Shown here piece after piece: positions 16,231-25,180 of a stretch of DNA of 46,519 nt (position 1 is the first letter of the stretch; each line of letters starts with the position of its first letter). The stretch lies in assembly GCA_017938485.1 (NCBI GenBank), contig JAGBBM010000062.1:1-46519 (forward strand), written 5' to 3'. The notes under the pieces are model-generated. The model had not been told where the DNA came from. It did not search any database and saw nothing but the letters and a program-made list of their open reading frames with translations. Position numbers and translations under genes: made by a program. Source of the DNA: Lachnospiraceae bacterium. GTDB lineage: Bacteria; Bacillota; Clostridia; Lachnospirales; Lachnospiraceae.

Positions 16231-18153
16231 ATGTCATTAGTTTACACCAATGATAATTGTGTCGGATGCAACAAATGTATTAGCGCATGTAGCTGTATGG
16301 GTGCTAATCTTCATACCAAAGAGGACGGAAAAGTAAAGATTCAGGTAGATGGAGATAAGTGTATAGCTTGTGGCGCTTGCTTTGATGTGTGTAAGCACAA
16401 TGCAAGAGAATTTAATGATGATACAGAAAGATTCTTCAATGATTTGGCAAGGGGAGAGCGTATTTCTATACTTCTTGCACCTGCATTTAAGGCGAATTAT
16501 CCAAGAGAATATGAGCAGGTGTTAGGTGGATTAAAGAGATGCGGTGTCAATAGAATTATCAGTATATCATTTGCAGCAGATATAACCACATGGGGATATC
16601 TCAACTATGTTACAAAGAATAACTTCTATGGCGGTATATCACAGCCATGTCCTGCAGTTGTAGGATATATTGAGAGATATATACCAGAGCTTATACCTAA
16701 GTTATTCCCAGTACAGAGCCCTATGATGTGTGGAGCTATCTATGCGAAAAAGTATATGGGTATAACTGATAAGCTTGCCTTTATCAGCCCATGTATCGCT
16801 AAGAAGATGGAGATAGACGATCCAAACAATGGCGGATACATATCTTACAATGTTACATTTGAACACCTTATGAAATATGTTAGAGCTAACAATGTATATG
16901 GCCCTGCATGCAGTGATGAGATAGAATATGGACTTGGATCTATCTATCCTATGCCAGGTGGACTCAAGGAAAATGTATACTGGTTCCTTGGTGAGAGTGC
17001 AATGATTCGTCAGATGGAAGGCGAGAAGCATATGTATCACTACCTTGAGCAGAATAAAGACCGTATTGCAAGAAGTGCTACACCATACCTTTTTGTAGAT
17101 GCCCTTAACTGTTCATCAGGATGCTTGTATGGTACTGCAACAGAGCCTATCAAGAATGAAACAGAAGAAGTATATTATGAGATGCTTAGGATTCGTGAAG
17201 AGAGCAAGGGTATGAAGAAGAAAGACCCTTGGGCTAAGAATCTTAAACCAGAAGAAAGACTTAAGTGGTTAAATAAGCAATTTGAGAATCTTAAGCTTGA
17301 AGATTTCTTAAGAGCTTATACAGACCGCTCAGCAAATATAAAACATAGTGAGCCTACTAGAAGAGAGTTAGATGACATCTTTAACGATATGCTTAAGGAC
17401 ACAGAGGAAAAACGTCATATTGACTGTTCTTGTTGTGGTTATGAGGGATGTCATGAGATGGCAGTAGCCATCCATAATGGATTTAATGAGAAGGCGAATT
17501 GTATCCATTACATCAAGGATTTAGCTGAGATTGAAAAGCAAGAGATTGCAGATCTTATGGAAGAGTTGAATCAGCAGAAACAGGATATTGCTGAGGCTGT
17601 TGAGAGTATTAATGAAGAGTTTGTAAGCCTCAATGCATCTATTGACCAGATGGAGGCAGGTAATAACTCTAATGCAGAGGAAAGCTCCGGCATATCTGAA
17701 GAGATTCAGGATGTGTCTGCTTTCTGTAACAAACTTGAAGATCAGCTTACTCAGATTAATGTTCTTCTTGAGGAGCTTAGAGAGAACAACCAGAAGGTTG
17801 TAGACATATCTTCTAAGACTAATCTTCTCGCCCTTAATGCATCTATTGAGGCAGCTCGTGCAGGTGAGGCTGGACGTGGATTTGCCGTTGTTGCTAGCGA
17901 GATTAATGAGCTTGCTGGTAGCTCAAGAGAGACTGTTGAGAGCAGTGATGCAGGACAGATTAAGATTGAGAAGGCTATCAATAACATCTTATATGAGGCA
18001 AAGAGCTTACTTGAGGTTGTTGGTAAGGTATCTGAGAGAACTCAGAATCTTGCAGCTGCTACACAGGAGATTGCAGCATCTTCAGTTAACGTGGCAGAGA
18101 TAAGTGACCACATAAAGGACAAGATGGAAACCCTTGTAAATAATATGAACTAA
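16231..18153 (+). CDS. Sensory [FeFe]-hydrogenase-domain / methyl-accepting chemotaxis fusion
   Basis: 640 aa, no transmembrane helix. Two [4Fe-4S] ferredoxin motifs ([22 protein letters not shown]) come first. A hydrogenase large-subunit domain (about 75-330) follows, with H-cluster loops L1 QPCPAVVG (~141), L2 SPCIAKKME (~187) and L3 NCSSGCLYG (~294): all four cluster cysteines and the L2 Lys are present, but the proton-transfer Cys of L1 (TSCCP in catalytic enzymes) is Pro. An extra FeS motif CSCCGYEGC lies near 400. The C-terminal third is an MCP signalling domain with the conserved tip ([20 protein letters not shown]). No HAMP. This resembles putative H2-sensing hydrogenases rather than catalytic ones; a cytoplasmic H2 or redox chemoreceptor acting on CheA is the inferred role. 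GGGGG ribosome binding site. Confidence 0.88.
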   Translation: MSLVYTNDNCVGCNKCISACSCMGANLHTKEDGKVKIQVDGDKCIACGACFDVCKHNAREFNDDTERFFNDLARGERISILLAPAFKANYPREYEQVLGGLKRCGVNRIISISFAADITTWGYLNYVTKNNFYGGISQPCPAVVGYIERYIPELIPKLFPVQSPMMCGAIYAKKYMGITDKLAFISPCIAKKMEIDDPNNGGYISYNVTFEHLMKYVRANNVYGPACSDEIEYGLGSIYPMPGGLKENVYWFLGESAMIRQMEGEKHMYHYLEQNKDRIARSATPYLFVDALNCSSGCLYGTATEPIKNETEEVYYEMLRIREESKGMKKKDPWAKNLKPEERLKWLNKQFENLKLEDFLRAYTDRSANIKHSEPTRRELDDIFNDMLKDTEEKRHIDCSCCGYEGCHEMAVAIHNGFNEKANCIHYIKDLAEIEKQEIADLMEELNQQKQDIAEAVESINEEFVSLNASIDQMEAGNNSNAEESSGISEEIQDVSAFCNKLEDQLTQINVLLEELRENNQKVVDISSKTNLLALNASIEAARAGEAGRGFAVVASEINELAGSSRETVESSDAGQIKIEKAINNILYEAKSLLEVVGKVSERTQNLAAATQEIAASSVNVAEISDHIKDKMETLVNNMN

Positions 18154-18168
18154 TATATAAACTAATAC

Positions 18169-18202
18169 GGGCTACAAGCATAATGCTTGTAGCCCATTTT
18201 TA
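18169..18202 (+). terminator. Intrinsic terminator after the hydrogenase-MCP gene
   Basis: Perfect 12-bp stem GGGCTACAAGCA / TGCTTGTAGCCC with a TAA loop, then ATTTTTAT. It lies between converging genes. Confidence 0.85.
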
Positions 18203-18219
18203 TAACATTCTTTTATAGA

Positions 18220-20955
18220 TTATGGATTGCTTATCTTTTTGATTTTCTTAATCAAGCTATTTAATGTTTTAGCGTAGGTTTCATATTCCCTTGTGATAAA
18301 TTCCTCGTTTCCTTCTTTGCCAGCAAGCTCGTGCTTTAGAGATAATTTTGAGAAGTTCTCTGCGCCAATGGTGCGGGAAGTACTTTTTATGGAGTGGGCT
18401 ACTATAGCATAGTCCTTCCAGTTCTTGAAAGAATAGTGTTTCTCAAGAGAGGAGAGGTCTTTTTTTGCTTGAGTACAAAAATCAGCTAGAATTTCTTTGT
18501 AAAAATCCTCTGAGTTCATACAATAGCTGAGACCTGCTGCTTTATCAATTTCAAGGAGAGGGTCTTGGTCTTCCTCGGTCATACAAACCAATTCTTTTGG
18601 AAGATATCGCAAAATCAATTCATCCAATTTTGGTGCGATAACTGGCTTGGAGAAGTAATCATTGAAACCATGTTCCAAATACATCTCCTTGCAACCTGCA
18701 ACTGCATTTGCTGTAAGAGCAATAATGATGGCATTCTTATTAGGGTTTGATTCATCATTACGGATGAGCTGTAAGGTTTCTATTCCGTCCATTTCTGGCA
18801 TCATATGGTCCATAAAAATAATATCATAGGTTTTGCTCTTAGTGAGTTTAAGACATTCTTTTCCACTTTCCACAAGGTCAACTTGCATCTTGCTTCTTTT
18901 TAATAAGGCTTTCATCAATGTGAGATTCATTGAGTTATCATCCACTACAAGGATAGAAGCATCTGGAGCAGTGTATAGATTTTCAGAGGTAGTTTTCTTG
19001 CCCTCTTTTTTCTCTTTTTTAGTATCCACTTGAGCTTGGATAGGGGTGGCATCGATTACCTTCTGAGGTATGGTGACAGTAAATGTTGAACCTTTCTGGT
19101 ACTCACTGTCAACTACTATAGTTCCTCCCATAAGGTCTATGAGCTGTTTGGTGATATTTAAGCCAAGTCCTGAACCCTGTATAGTTCGGTTTTTGTTAAG
19201 CTCTAGTCGCTTGAAGCTTGCAAAAAGCTGTGATAAGTCTTCCTCTTTTATACCAATGCCTGTATCCTTGATAGAAAAGGAAAGATTGATAGTCTCATCA
19301 TCTGTTTTTTCAAAAAAGATTTTAAATGTGATGGAACCCTCATTTGTATATTTTGTGGCATTGGATATGAGATTAGCTAGAATCTGCTTTATTCTAAGCT
19401 CGTCACCGTACAATGCGGTAGGAAGATTAGGGTCCATCTCAACCTTTGTGGTAATAGGTTTATCACCGCTTCGGGTTTCTAGTATAAGTGTTTCGTCGTT
19501 TATCAATGTGGCCAGATTGTAGGTGTCCTCCACAAGCTCTAACTGTCCAGACTCTATCTTGGAGAAGTCAAGGATGTCGTTTATGAGTCCCAGGAGCATG
19601 TTGCTGGCATTTTTTATGTTTAATGCATAATTCTCTACAGAAGGATTATCATTTTCCCTGATAATCATCTCGTTCATACCTATGATGGCATTTATAGGTG
19701 TACGAATTTCATGAGACATATTGGCAAGAAATCTCGCCTGAGCTTCCTTGGCGGAGATTGCTTGTTGCTTTTTCTTTTCTGATATAAGTAAATCCTGACC
19801 GGTTTTTATAATTGCCATGACCAGTAGGAATAGCAAACCTATAGATAATACTGTACCTAGAGAAAGATTGGTTCCCACATAGTATAGAATCATCTCGCCG
19901 ATAGCGGTGAGAATCATACCGTATATACCGATACCTACGAAGAGGTAATCCTTCAGCCTTTTTTTGAATGTATCTACAGTTATAGTGCCGATTACACATA
20001 CTATGGAAAGAAGCAGTCCCATATGTATGAACTTGATTTGCTCCACAAACTGTACAATGTCAAAGACCTGAAGAATAGTTGACACAATCAAAATACCGAC
20101 AGAGTAAGCCAATGGAAAGTAAAATATTTTCTTGTAACGTTCCCCTTGTATCTCATTCATAAATGTAAGCAGAGGTAGGGGAATTATCATAAGGCTCCAA
20201 TATGTAAAGTAGGACAAAACAGATATATTTTTAAATATAATCTGTCTGAAGGAAATTTCTGATAGCATCCAAAATGCACAGAAAAATAGTGTCCATGCCA
20301 GATAATTCAGCGGTAAATACTTTTTGTAAACTACCTTTAGAATAAAGCAGACAATTATACAGAATATGCTCATCATAAGGAGGAAGATAGATATCAGTGT
20401 GTGTATGCCATTGTCATCCAAAAGATGTAGCCATATGCTCAGTCTGTCACCTATATATCCTTCTCGAATGTCACCGGCGTATTTGGAATAACTGGAGAAT
20501 TGGTAGGACATAATCTTTCCTGAATCTTCGGAATTCACATCTATAAATACATATTTCATAGGACTGTTGGTTCCGAAAGGTCTAGAATCTTTGGTGTTGT
20601 AGTCAACTCTTAGCTCTCCGTCCACATATACGGTTACGTCCTGCCAAACGGGACGGAAGCAGATATATTCTCCATCGGTTATATTATCAGGGAGAGTAGT
20701 GATAAGTGTTACCACCTCTCCGTATTCTGCATCAATAACGGTAGGAGCTTCTACAGGTCGAGTGCTACCATCATCTAAAAGTTGCTGCCAGTCGGGATTA
20801 TACTCTCTGCAATTTGTAGGTAGAACATCTCTTTCGTCTTTGCTTAAAATCTGCCCCAAAACTCCAAAAATAAAGAGTATGATAACCGCTACAGTAAAGA
20901 AAAATTTTATAAAAGTTTCAAAAGAAGAAAAATACTTTTTAATTTTCATATTCAT
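18220..20955 (-). CDS. 7TM-type hybrid sensor histidine kinase with receiver and HPt domains
   Basis: About 911 aa. Of three in-frame ATGs (20961, 20955, 20949), the second sits 6 bases after GGGGGG and is preferred. Layout: one N-terminal membrane helix, an extracytoplasmic domain (about 40-185), seven closely spaced helices (about 190-395, 7TMR-DISM-like), then HisKA with SHEIRTPINAIIGM (His ~413). An HATPase with DTGIGIKEEDL and GSGLGLNITK follows, then a receiver (LVVDDNSMN, phosphoacceptor in IFMDHMMPEMDG ~714, Lys in FSKP) and a C-terminal HPt (AHSIKSTSRTIG, His ~853). The complete phosphorelay is in one chain, and the final target is not encoded beside it. The signal is probably a ligand bound outside the membrane. 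Monocistronic. Confidence 0.92.
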   Translation of the reverse strand: MNMKIKKYFSSFETFIKFFFTVAVIILFIFGVLGQILSKDERDVLPTNCREYNPDWQQLLDDGSTRPVEAPTVIDAEYGEVVTLITTLPDNITDGEYICFRPVWQDVTVYVDGELRVDYNTKDSRPFGTNSPMKYVFIDVNSEDSGKIMSYQFSSYSKYAGDIREGYIGDRLSIWLHLLDDNGIHTLISIFLLMMSIFCIIVCFILKVVYKKYLPLNYLAWTLFFCAFWMLSEISFRQIIFKNISVLSYFTYWSLMIIPLPLLTFMNEIQGERYKKIFYFPLAYSVGILIVSTILQVFDIVQFVEQIKFIHMGLLLSIVCVIGTITVDTFKKRLKDYLFVGIGIYGMILTAIGEMILYYVGTNLSLGTVLSIGLLFLLVMAIIKTGQDLLISEKKKQQAISAKEAQARFLANMSHEIRTPINAIIGMNEMIIRENDNPSVENYALNIKNASNMLLGLINDILDFSKIESGQLELVEDTYNLATLINDETLILETRSGDKPITTKVEMDPNLPTALYGDELRIKQILANLISNATKYTNEGSITFKIFFEKTDDETINLSFSIKDTGIGIKEEDLSQLFASFKRLELNKNRTIQGSGLGLNITKQLIDLMGGTIVVDSEYQKGSTFTVTIPQKVIDATPIQAQVDTKKEKKEGKKTTSENLYTAPDASILVVDDNSMNLTLMKALLKRSKMQVDLVESGKECLKLTKSKTYDIIFMDHMMPEMDGIETLQLIRNDESNPNKNAIIIALTANAVAGCKEMYLEHGFNDYFSKPVIAPKLDELILRYLPKELVCMTEEDQDPLLEIDKAAGLSYCMNSEDFYKEILADFCTQAKKDLSSLEKHYSFKNWKDYAIVAHSIKSTSRTIGAENFSKLSLKHELAGKEGNEEFITREYETYAKTLNSLIKKIKKISNP

Positions 20956-21092
20956 TCCCATCCCCCCTGTAACAAATCTAAGATAATATTATCACTAAAT
21001 GAGGCCATTATCAATGTACTAAAAATCAAAATAGTAGCATTTTATTTTCTTAAATGGTAAAATCATAACAAAACATTATATGGGAGATTCAT

Positions 21093-22253
21093 ATGGCAGA
21101 TAATAGATGTCCTATCTTAAAAAAATGTGGTGGTTGTCAGTACATCGGCAGGAACTACAAGGAAACACTTGATATAAAATTGAAAAATATGAGAAAGCTT
21201 CTTGGGGAATTTGGCAAGGTGGAGGATATTATGGGGATGGAGAATCCCTACCACTATCGCAACAAGGTCAATGTTGCATTTAAAAGAAAGAAGAATGGAG
21301 AGATTTTGGCAGGAACCTATGAAGAGGGGACTCACAATGTTCTTTCTAATCCTGACGGGGGGTGCTTTATAGAGGATAAGAAAGCCTATGCTATAATTGA
21401 GACTATTAAAAAACTTATTCCCTCTTTTAAGATTACAATACATAACGAGGATACAGGTTATGGATTGCTTAGGCACGTAATGGTAAGAACTGCCCATACA
21501 ACAGATCAGGTTATGGTGGTTTTAGTTACTGCTTCACCGGTTTTTCCTTCGAAAAATAATTTTTCCAAGGCTCTTGTAAAGGCACACCCTGAGATTACCA
21601 CCATAGTACAAAATATTAATATGAAGGATACCAGTATGGTGTTGGGGGATAGGAATCAGGTTATGTATGGCAAAGGGTATATTGATGATGTTCTTTACGG
21701 GAAAAAATTCCGTATATCTCCAAACAGCTTTTATCAGATAAATTCGCTCCAAACAGAAAAATTGTACGGTAAAGCCATAGAATACGCTGGACTTACAGGA
21801 GAGGAAGTCATTCTTGATGCTTATTGTGGAATTGGCACTATAGGAATTACAGCAAGTGATAGAGCTAAGGAAGTTATAGGTGTGGAACTTAATAAAGACG
21901 CTGTGAAAGATGCTATAAATAATGCTCGTTTAAATTCCTGCAAAAATGTGAGATTTTACAACAATGATGCTGGAAAATTTATGATAGACATGGCTGTAAA
22001 AGGCGAGAAAAAGGTGGATGTGGTATTTATGGACCCACCACGCTCGGGAAGCACAAAAGAATTTATGTCGTCAGTAATCAAATTGTCTCCTAAAAAAATA
22101 GTGTATATATCTTGCGGACCCGACACATTATTGAGAGACCTACGATATATAACAAAGAACTCAGATTACAAAGTTGAGAAGATGATAGCTTGTGATATGT
22201 TTTGCTGGACAGAGCATTGTGAGATGGTTGTACTACTATCGAGAAATGGGTAG
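21093..22253 (+). CDS. rlmD: 23S rRNA (uracil-5-)-methyltransferase, RlmD/TrmA family
   Basis: 386 aa. The N-terminal iron-sulfur signature is CPILKKCGGC plus a further Cys in DGGCFIED. The Rossmann motif ILDAYCGIGTIG binds AdoMet, followed by FMDPPRSGS, the catalytic Cys in YISCGPDTLLRDL and the terminal WTEHCEMV. No N-terminal TRAM domain, making it shorter than E. coli RlmD, as in many Firmicutes. Acts on a uridine of 23S rRNA; the exact site (U1939, U747 or both) cannot be read from sequence. Begins after a diverging histidine kinase gene. Confidence 0.88.
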   Translation: MADNRCPILKKCGGCQYIGRNYKETLDIKLKNMRKLLGEFGKVEDIMGMENPYHYRNKVNVAFKRKKNGEILAGTYEEGTHNVLSNPDGGCFIEDKKAYAIIETIKKLIPSFKITIHNEDTGYGLLRHVMVRTAHTTDQVMVVLVTASPVFPSKNNFSKALVKAHPEITTIVQNINMKDTSMVLGDRNQVMYGKGYIDDVLYGKKFRISPNSFYQINSLQTEKLYGKAIEYAGLTGEEVILDAYCGIGTIGITASDRAKEVIGVELNKDAVKDAINNARLNSCKNVRFYNNDAGKFMIDMAVKGEKKVDVVFMDPPRSGSTKEFMSSVIKLSPKKIVYISCGPDTLLRDLRYITKNSDYKVEKMIACDMFCWTEHCEMVVLLSRNG

Positions 22254-22283
22254 TTAATATAATAATTAGGAGGAGATTCAAAT

Positions 22284-22706
22284 ATGTCTAACCCAAAGAT
22301 GAAAAAAATACTTAGTGCAATATGTACCCTGCTTATTTTTGTGACAGGTATAGTAGTTTATCTAAATGTATCACCGGAAGGTGAAGATGGCGGTGAAAAG
22401 GATACTCAGACAGAGTATGATAACCAAGAAAATTATGAGACCTACGAATTCCGTAGCGAAGACTTGCTTGACCAGCACTTTGATAAGCATGGAGATGAGT
22501 TTGACTATGATTCCGTGGATGAGTATGTTCAGGGCGCAAACAGAGTTATAAATGATCCTAACAGTTTATTTAAAATTGAAGAAGAGGATGGAGATTATAT
22601 CTACTATTTGGAAAGTACCAATGAATTTGTTGTAGTTTCTACAGATGGTTATATCAGAACATATTTCAAACCTACAGATGGAATTGACTATTTTAACAGA
22701 CAGTAG
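22284..22706 (+). CDS. Small secreted/anchored protein with a polymorphic-toxin-like nuclease domain
   Basis: 140 aa; AGGAGG site. A short basic N-terminus and one hydrophobic helix (ILSAICTLLIFVTGIVVYL) form a signal anchor or uncleaved signal peptide. An acidic linker precedes a compact ~85-residue domain (LLDQHFDKHGDEFDYDSVDEY, then TNEFVVVSTDGYIRTYF and GIDYFNRQ). From memory, this HF-KHG ... TNEF-V-DG-IRTYFKP pattern matches the C-terminal domains of contact-dependent and LXG-type polymorphic toxins thought to be barnase/EndoU/colicin-like RNases. The putative catalytic His and Thr are present. No immunity gene is evident next to it. It follows rlmD by 30 bases. Function is unproven. Confidence 0.65.
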   Translation: MSNPKMKKILSAICTLLIFVTGIVVYLNVSPEGEDGGEKDTQTEYDNQENYETYEFRSEDLLDQHFDKHGDEFDYDSVDEYVQGANRVINDPNSLFKIEEEDGDYIYYLESTNEFVVVSTDGYIRTYFKPTDGIDYFNRQ

Positions 22707-22719
22707 GCAGTGTATAAAC

Positions 22720-22766
22720 AAGGGTATGATGCATAATATGAATTGTGCATTATGCCCTTTATTTTT
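22720..22766 (+). terminator. Intrinsic terminator after the toxin-like gene
   Basis: AAGGGTATGATGCA pairs with TGCATTATGCCCTT (14 pairs, two G-U) around a 12-base loop, followed by TATTTTTCTT. Confidence 0.75.
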
Positions 22767-22844
22767 CTTGTTGTTTACACTAGAATGTGGTAAATTAGAA
22801 ATAGATTATTTTATGTTGCGTGAGCTTAATAAGGAGGTTTGTGT

Positions 22845-23759
22845 ATGAAAAAAAATCATTTCAGAATTATAGTTTTAAATATGATACTTGTTTTGACTAT
22901 AGCCCTTGCTGGATGTGGTTCTTCCAAGGATAAGAAGGATGATGGGGCCACTGGTTCAGATGCAGAGATTGCCTCAAATGATATTGCACAGGTGGAGTCT
23001 ACTGACGAAGTAACAGAGAAGACTGAGGAGAAAACTACAGAGGCTACTGAAAAAGAGACCACAGAGGTTACAACAGAGAAGCCAGAGAGTCAGTCAGGTG
23101 GTATAGATAATAATGGAGAGTCTGTTGATGACGTAGACACTCCAAGTAATAATAGTGGCAATAATTCAAATAATAACAATAATAGTAATAATAACAGTAA
23201 TTCAAACAATAACAATAATAATGGTGGCGGAAATAGTGGTAGCCAATCACCATCTACCACACAGGCAACCACAGAAGCTACAACTGAGGCAACTACGCAA
23301 GCTACAACACAGGCGACAACAGAAGCCACCACACAGGCAACTACAGAAGCCACCACACAGGCGGCTGTTGAAGAAGGATACAGTGTTGATTATTCTCAAA
23401 CAGTGTTAAATCTTGTTAATGAGCAAAGAAGAGCGGCGGGGCTTTCGGATTTACAGCTTGACTATACCCTTATGACTGCGGCACAGACTAGAGCTAAGGA
23501 GTGTTCAATAAGTTTTTCCCATACAAGACCAGATGGTAGTTCATGCTTTACAGCGTGGAATGTATCTTATTGGACTTGTGGAGAAAATATAGCAGCAGGA
23601 TATTGGTCTGCTCAATCTGTAGTTGAAGGATGGATGAATTCCGAAGGACATAGAGCCAATATTTTAAATCCTGATTTTACTCATATGGCAGTAGGTTGTT
23701 ATTATGATCCTAATTCTGTATATGGATATTATTGGGCTCAATGTTTTGTGGGTCGATAA
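22845..23759 (+). CDS. CAP/SCP-domain lipoprotein with low-complexity linker
   Basis: 304 aa from ATG 22845 with AAGGAGG 7 bases upstream. The lipobox ALAGC gives lipidated Cys24. An acidic Thr/Glu stretch is followed by an Asn/Ser/Gly-rich run (about 100-135) and a Thr-Gln/Glu-Ala repeat (units ATTQ/ATTE, to ~175), a flexible spacer carrying the domain away from the membrane. Residues ~185-304 are a CAP domain (LNLVNEQRRAAGLSDLQLD, FSHTRPDGSSC, CGENIAAGYWSAQSVVEGWM, SEGHRANILNPDFTHMAVGC) with the conserved His/Glu set. Bacterial CAP proteins are extracellular with mostly unknown activity. The linker DNA is repetitive and may vary in length between strains. Confidence 0.92.
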   Translation: MKKNHFRIIVLNMILVLTIALAGCGSSKDKKDDGATGSDAEIASNDIAQVESTDEVTEKTEEKTTEATEKETTEVTTEKPESQSGGIDNNGESVDDVDTPSNNSGNNSNNNNNSNNNSNSNNNNNNGGGNSGSQSPSTTQATTEATTEATTQATTQATTEATTQATTEATTQAAVEEGYSVDYSQTVLNLVNEQRRAAGLSDLQLDYTLMTAAQTRAKECSISFSHTRPDGSSCFTAWNVSYWTCGENIAAGYWSAQSVVEGWMNSEGHRANILNPDFTHMAVGCYYDPNSVYGYYWAQCFVGR

Positions 23760-23785
23760 AAATTTATTTATAGAAAGGCATTATT

Positions 23786-25171
23786 ATGAAAAATCCATTT
23801 TCTAAAAGTGTACAGGGACTTAAGATAATTATCGTTGGATGTGGTAAGGTTGGAACTACGCTTGTGGAGAGACTTAGTAAAGAGAACCATCACATTACCA
23901 TTATAGACCAGAGAGCAGATGTAGTACAACGTGTTGCTGCAACCTATGACGTTATGGGTATTACTGGTAATGGGGGTAGTTTTAGCGTTCAGATAGAGGC
24001 GGATATACAGTCAGCAGATTTGTTTATTGCGGTTACAGAATCCGATGAACTTAATCTTCTTTGCTGTACTATAGCTAAGAAAGTAGCTAATTGTGCAGCT
24101 ATAGCCAGAGTGCGTAATCCAGATTACATTGACGAGTTGAGCTACTTAAGAGGACAGCTTGGTATTTCTCTTATAATTAATCCAGAGTGGGATACGGCTA
24201 CGGAGATTGCCAGACTTCTTCGTCTTCCTACCGCTCTTGGTATCAATTCATTTGCCAAGGGGCATGCCGAACTTGTGAAGTTCCGTATACCAAAGAATAA
24301 TGTGCTTTGTAATATGCCGATTTCTGGACTTAGAGATTTTAAGACAGATTTGCTTGTGTGTGGAATAGAACGAGAGGGCAAGCTTATTATCCCTGATGGT
24401 TTAGATGTATTTGCAGAGGGAGATGCGGTGTCTTTCTTAGCAACTCCGGTTAATACACAAAGCTTTTTCAAGCAGATAGGAGTTGACACCCATCAGGTTA
24501 GAAGCTGTATGATAATTGGTGGAGGAACTATGTCCTTCTACCTTGCTAAGCAGCTAGAGGACATGAATATCAATGTCAAACTCATTGAGATGGATCAGAA
24601 AAAATGTGAAGAATTAAGTTTACTTCTTCCAAAGACTCTTGTTATTCACGGTGACGGCAGTGATGAGGAGTTACTCTTAGAGGAAGGAATCGAAAGCATA
24701 GAATCCTTTGTACCTCTTACAGGTCTTGATGAGGAAAATATTCTTCTTACCCTGTTTGCAAAATCCTGTTCAAATACAAAGGTTATAACAAAGATTAATC
24801 GTACCACTTTCCACAATGTAATCGACAGTATGGATTTGGGAAGTGTTATATATCCTCGTTATGTTACAACGGAGGCTATCATAGGATATGTTAGAGCTAT
24901 GCAGAATTCTATAGGAAGCAATATCGAAACCCTTTATCATATATTCGATAACAGGGCGGAAGCAATAGAGTTTAAGATAGAGAAGGATTCTACTGTGGTG
25001 GGAGTGCCTCTTATGGATCTTGCTCTTAAGGATGAACTCCTTGTGGCATGTATTAATAGAGATGGAAAGATTATGATCCCTCGTGGTGGAGATATGATTA
25101 TGGCAGGAGACAGAGTGATTATTGTGACTACCCACACAGGATTTAAGGATATAAAAGACATATTAAAGTAG
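23786..25171 (+). CDS. trkA: Trk potassium uptake regulatory subunit TrkA
   Basis: 461 aa, two tandem RCK modules. The first begins IIIVGCGKVGTTLVERLSKE and the second, near residue 240, SCMIIGGGTMSFYLAKQLED; both have the Rossmann GxGxxG-like loops that bind NAD(H) or ATP, and each is followed by a TrkA-C domain. It gates the TrkH channel in response to nucleotide. TrkH lies 9 bases downstream, so the two form one operon. GAAAGG ribosome binding site. Confidence 0.95.
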   Translation: MKNPFSKSVQGLKIIIVGCGKVGTTLVERLSKENHHITIIDQRADVVQRVAATYDVMGITGNGGSFSVQIEADIQSADLFIAVTESDELNLLCCTIAKKVANCAAIARVRNPDYIDELSYLRGQLGISLIINPEWDTATEIARLLRLPTALGINSFAKGHAELVKFRIPKNNVLCNMPISGLRDFKTDLLVCGIEREGKLIIPDGLDVFAEGDAVSFLATPVNTQSFFKQIGVDTHQVRSCMIIGGGTMSFYLAKQLEDMNINVKLIEMDQKKCEELSLLLPKTLVIHGDGSDEELLLEEGIESIESFVPLTGLDEENILLTLFAKSCSNTKVITKINRTTFHNVIDSMDLGSVIYPRYVTTEAIIGYVRAMQNSIGSNIETLYHIFDNRAEAIEFKIEKDSTVVGVPLMDLALKDELLVACINRDGKIMIPRGGDMIMAGDRVIIVTTHTGFKDIKDILK

Positions 25172-25180
25172 GGTTTAGTT

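Noticed and set aside
22333-22551. Overlapping frames on both strands of the toxin-like gene, considered as a possible immunity gene
   Set aside because: No start signals and no domain; the sense frame with signal anchor and AGGAGG site explains the region.
23160-23365. Tandem repeats in the CAP gene considered as a CRISPR-like array
   Set aside because: Units are short, in-frame codon repeats without unique spacers; no cas gene nearby.
23068-23409. Three repetitive frames over the CAP linker (Tyr-, Val- and Arg/Gln-rich)
   Set aside because: Products of reading the low-complexity DNA in other frames.
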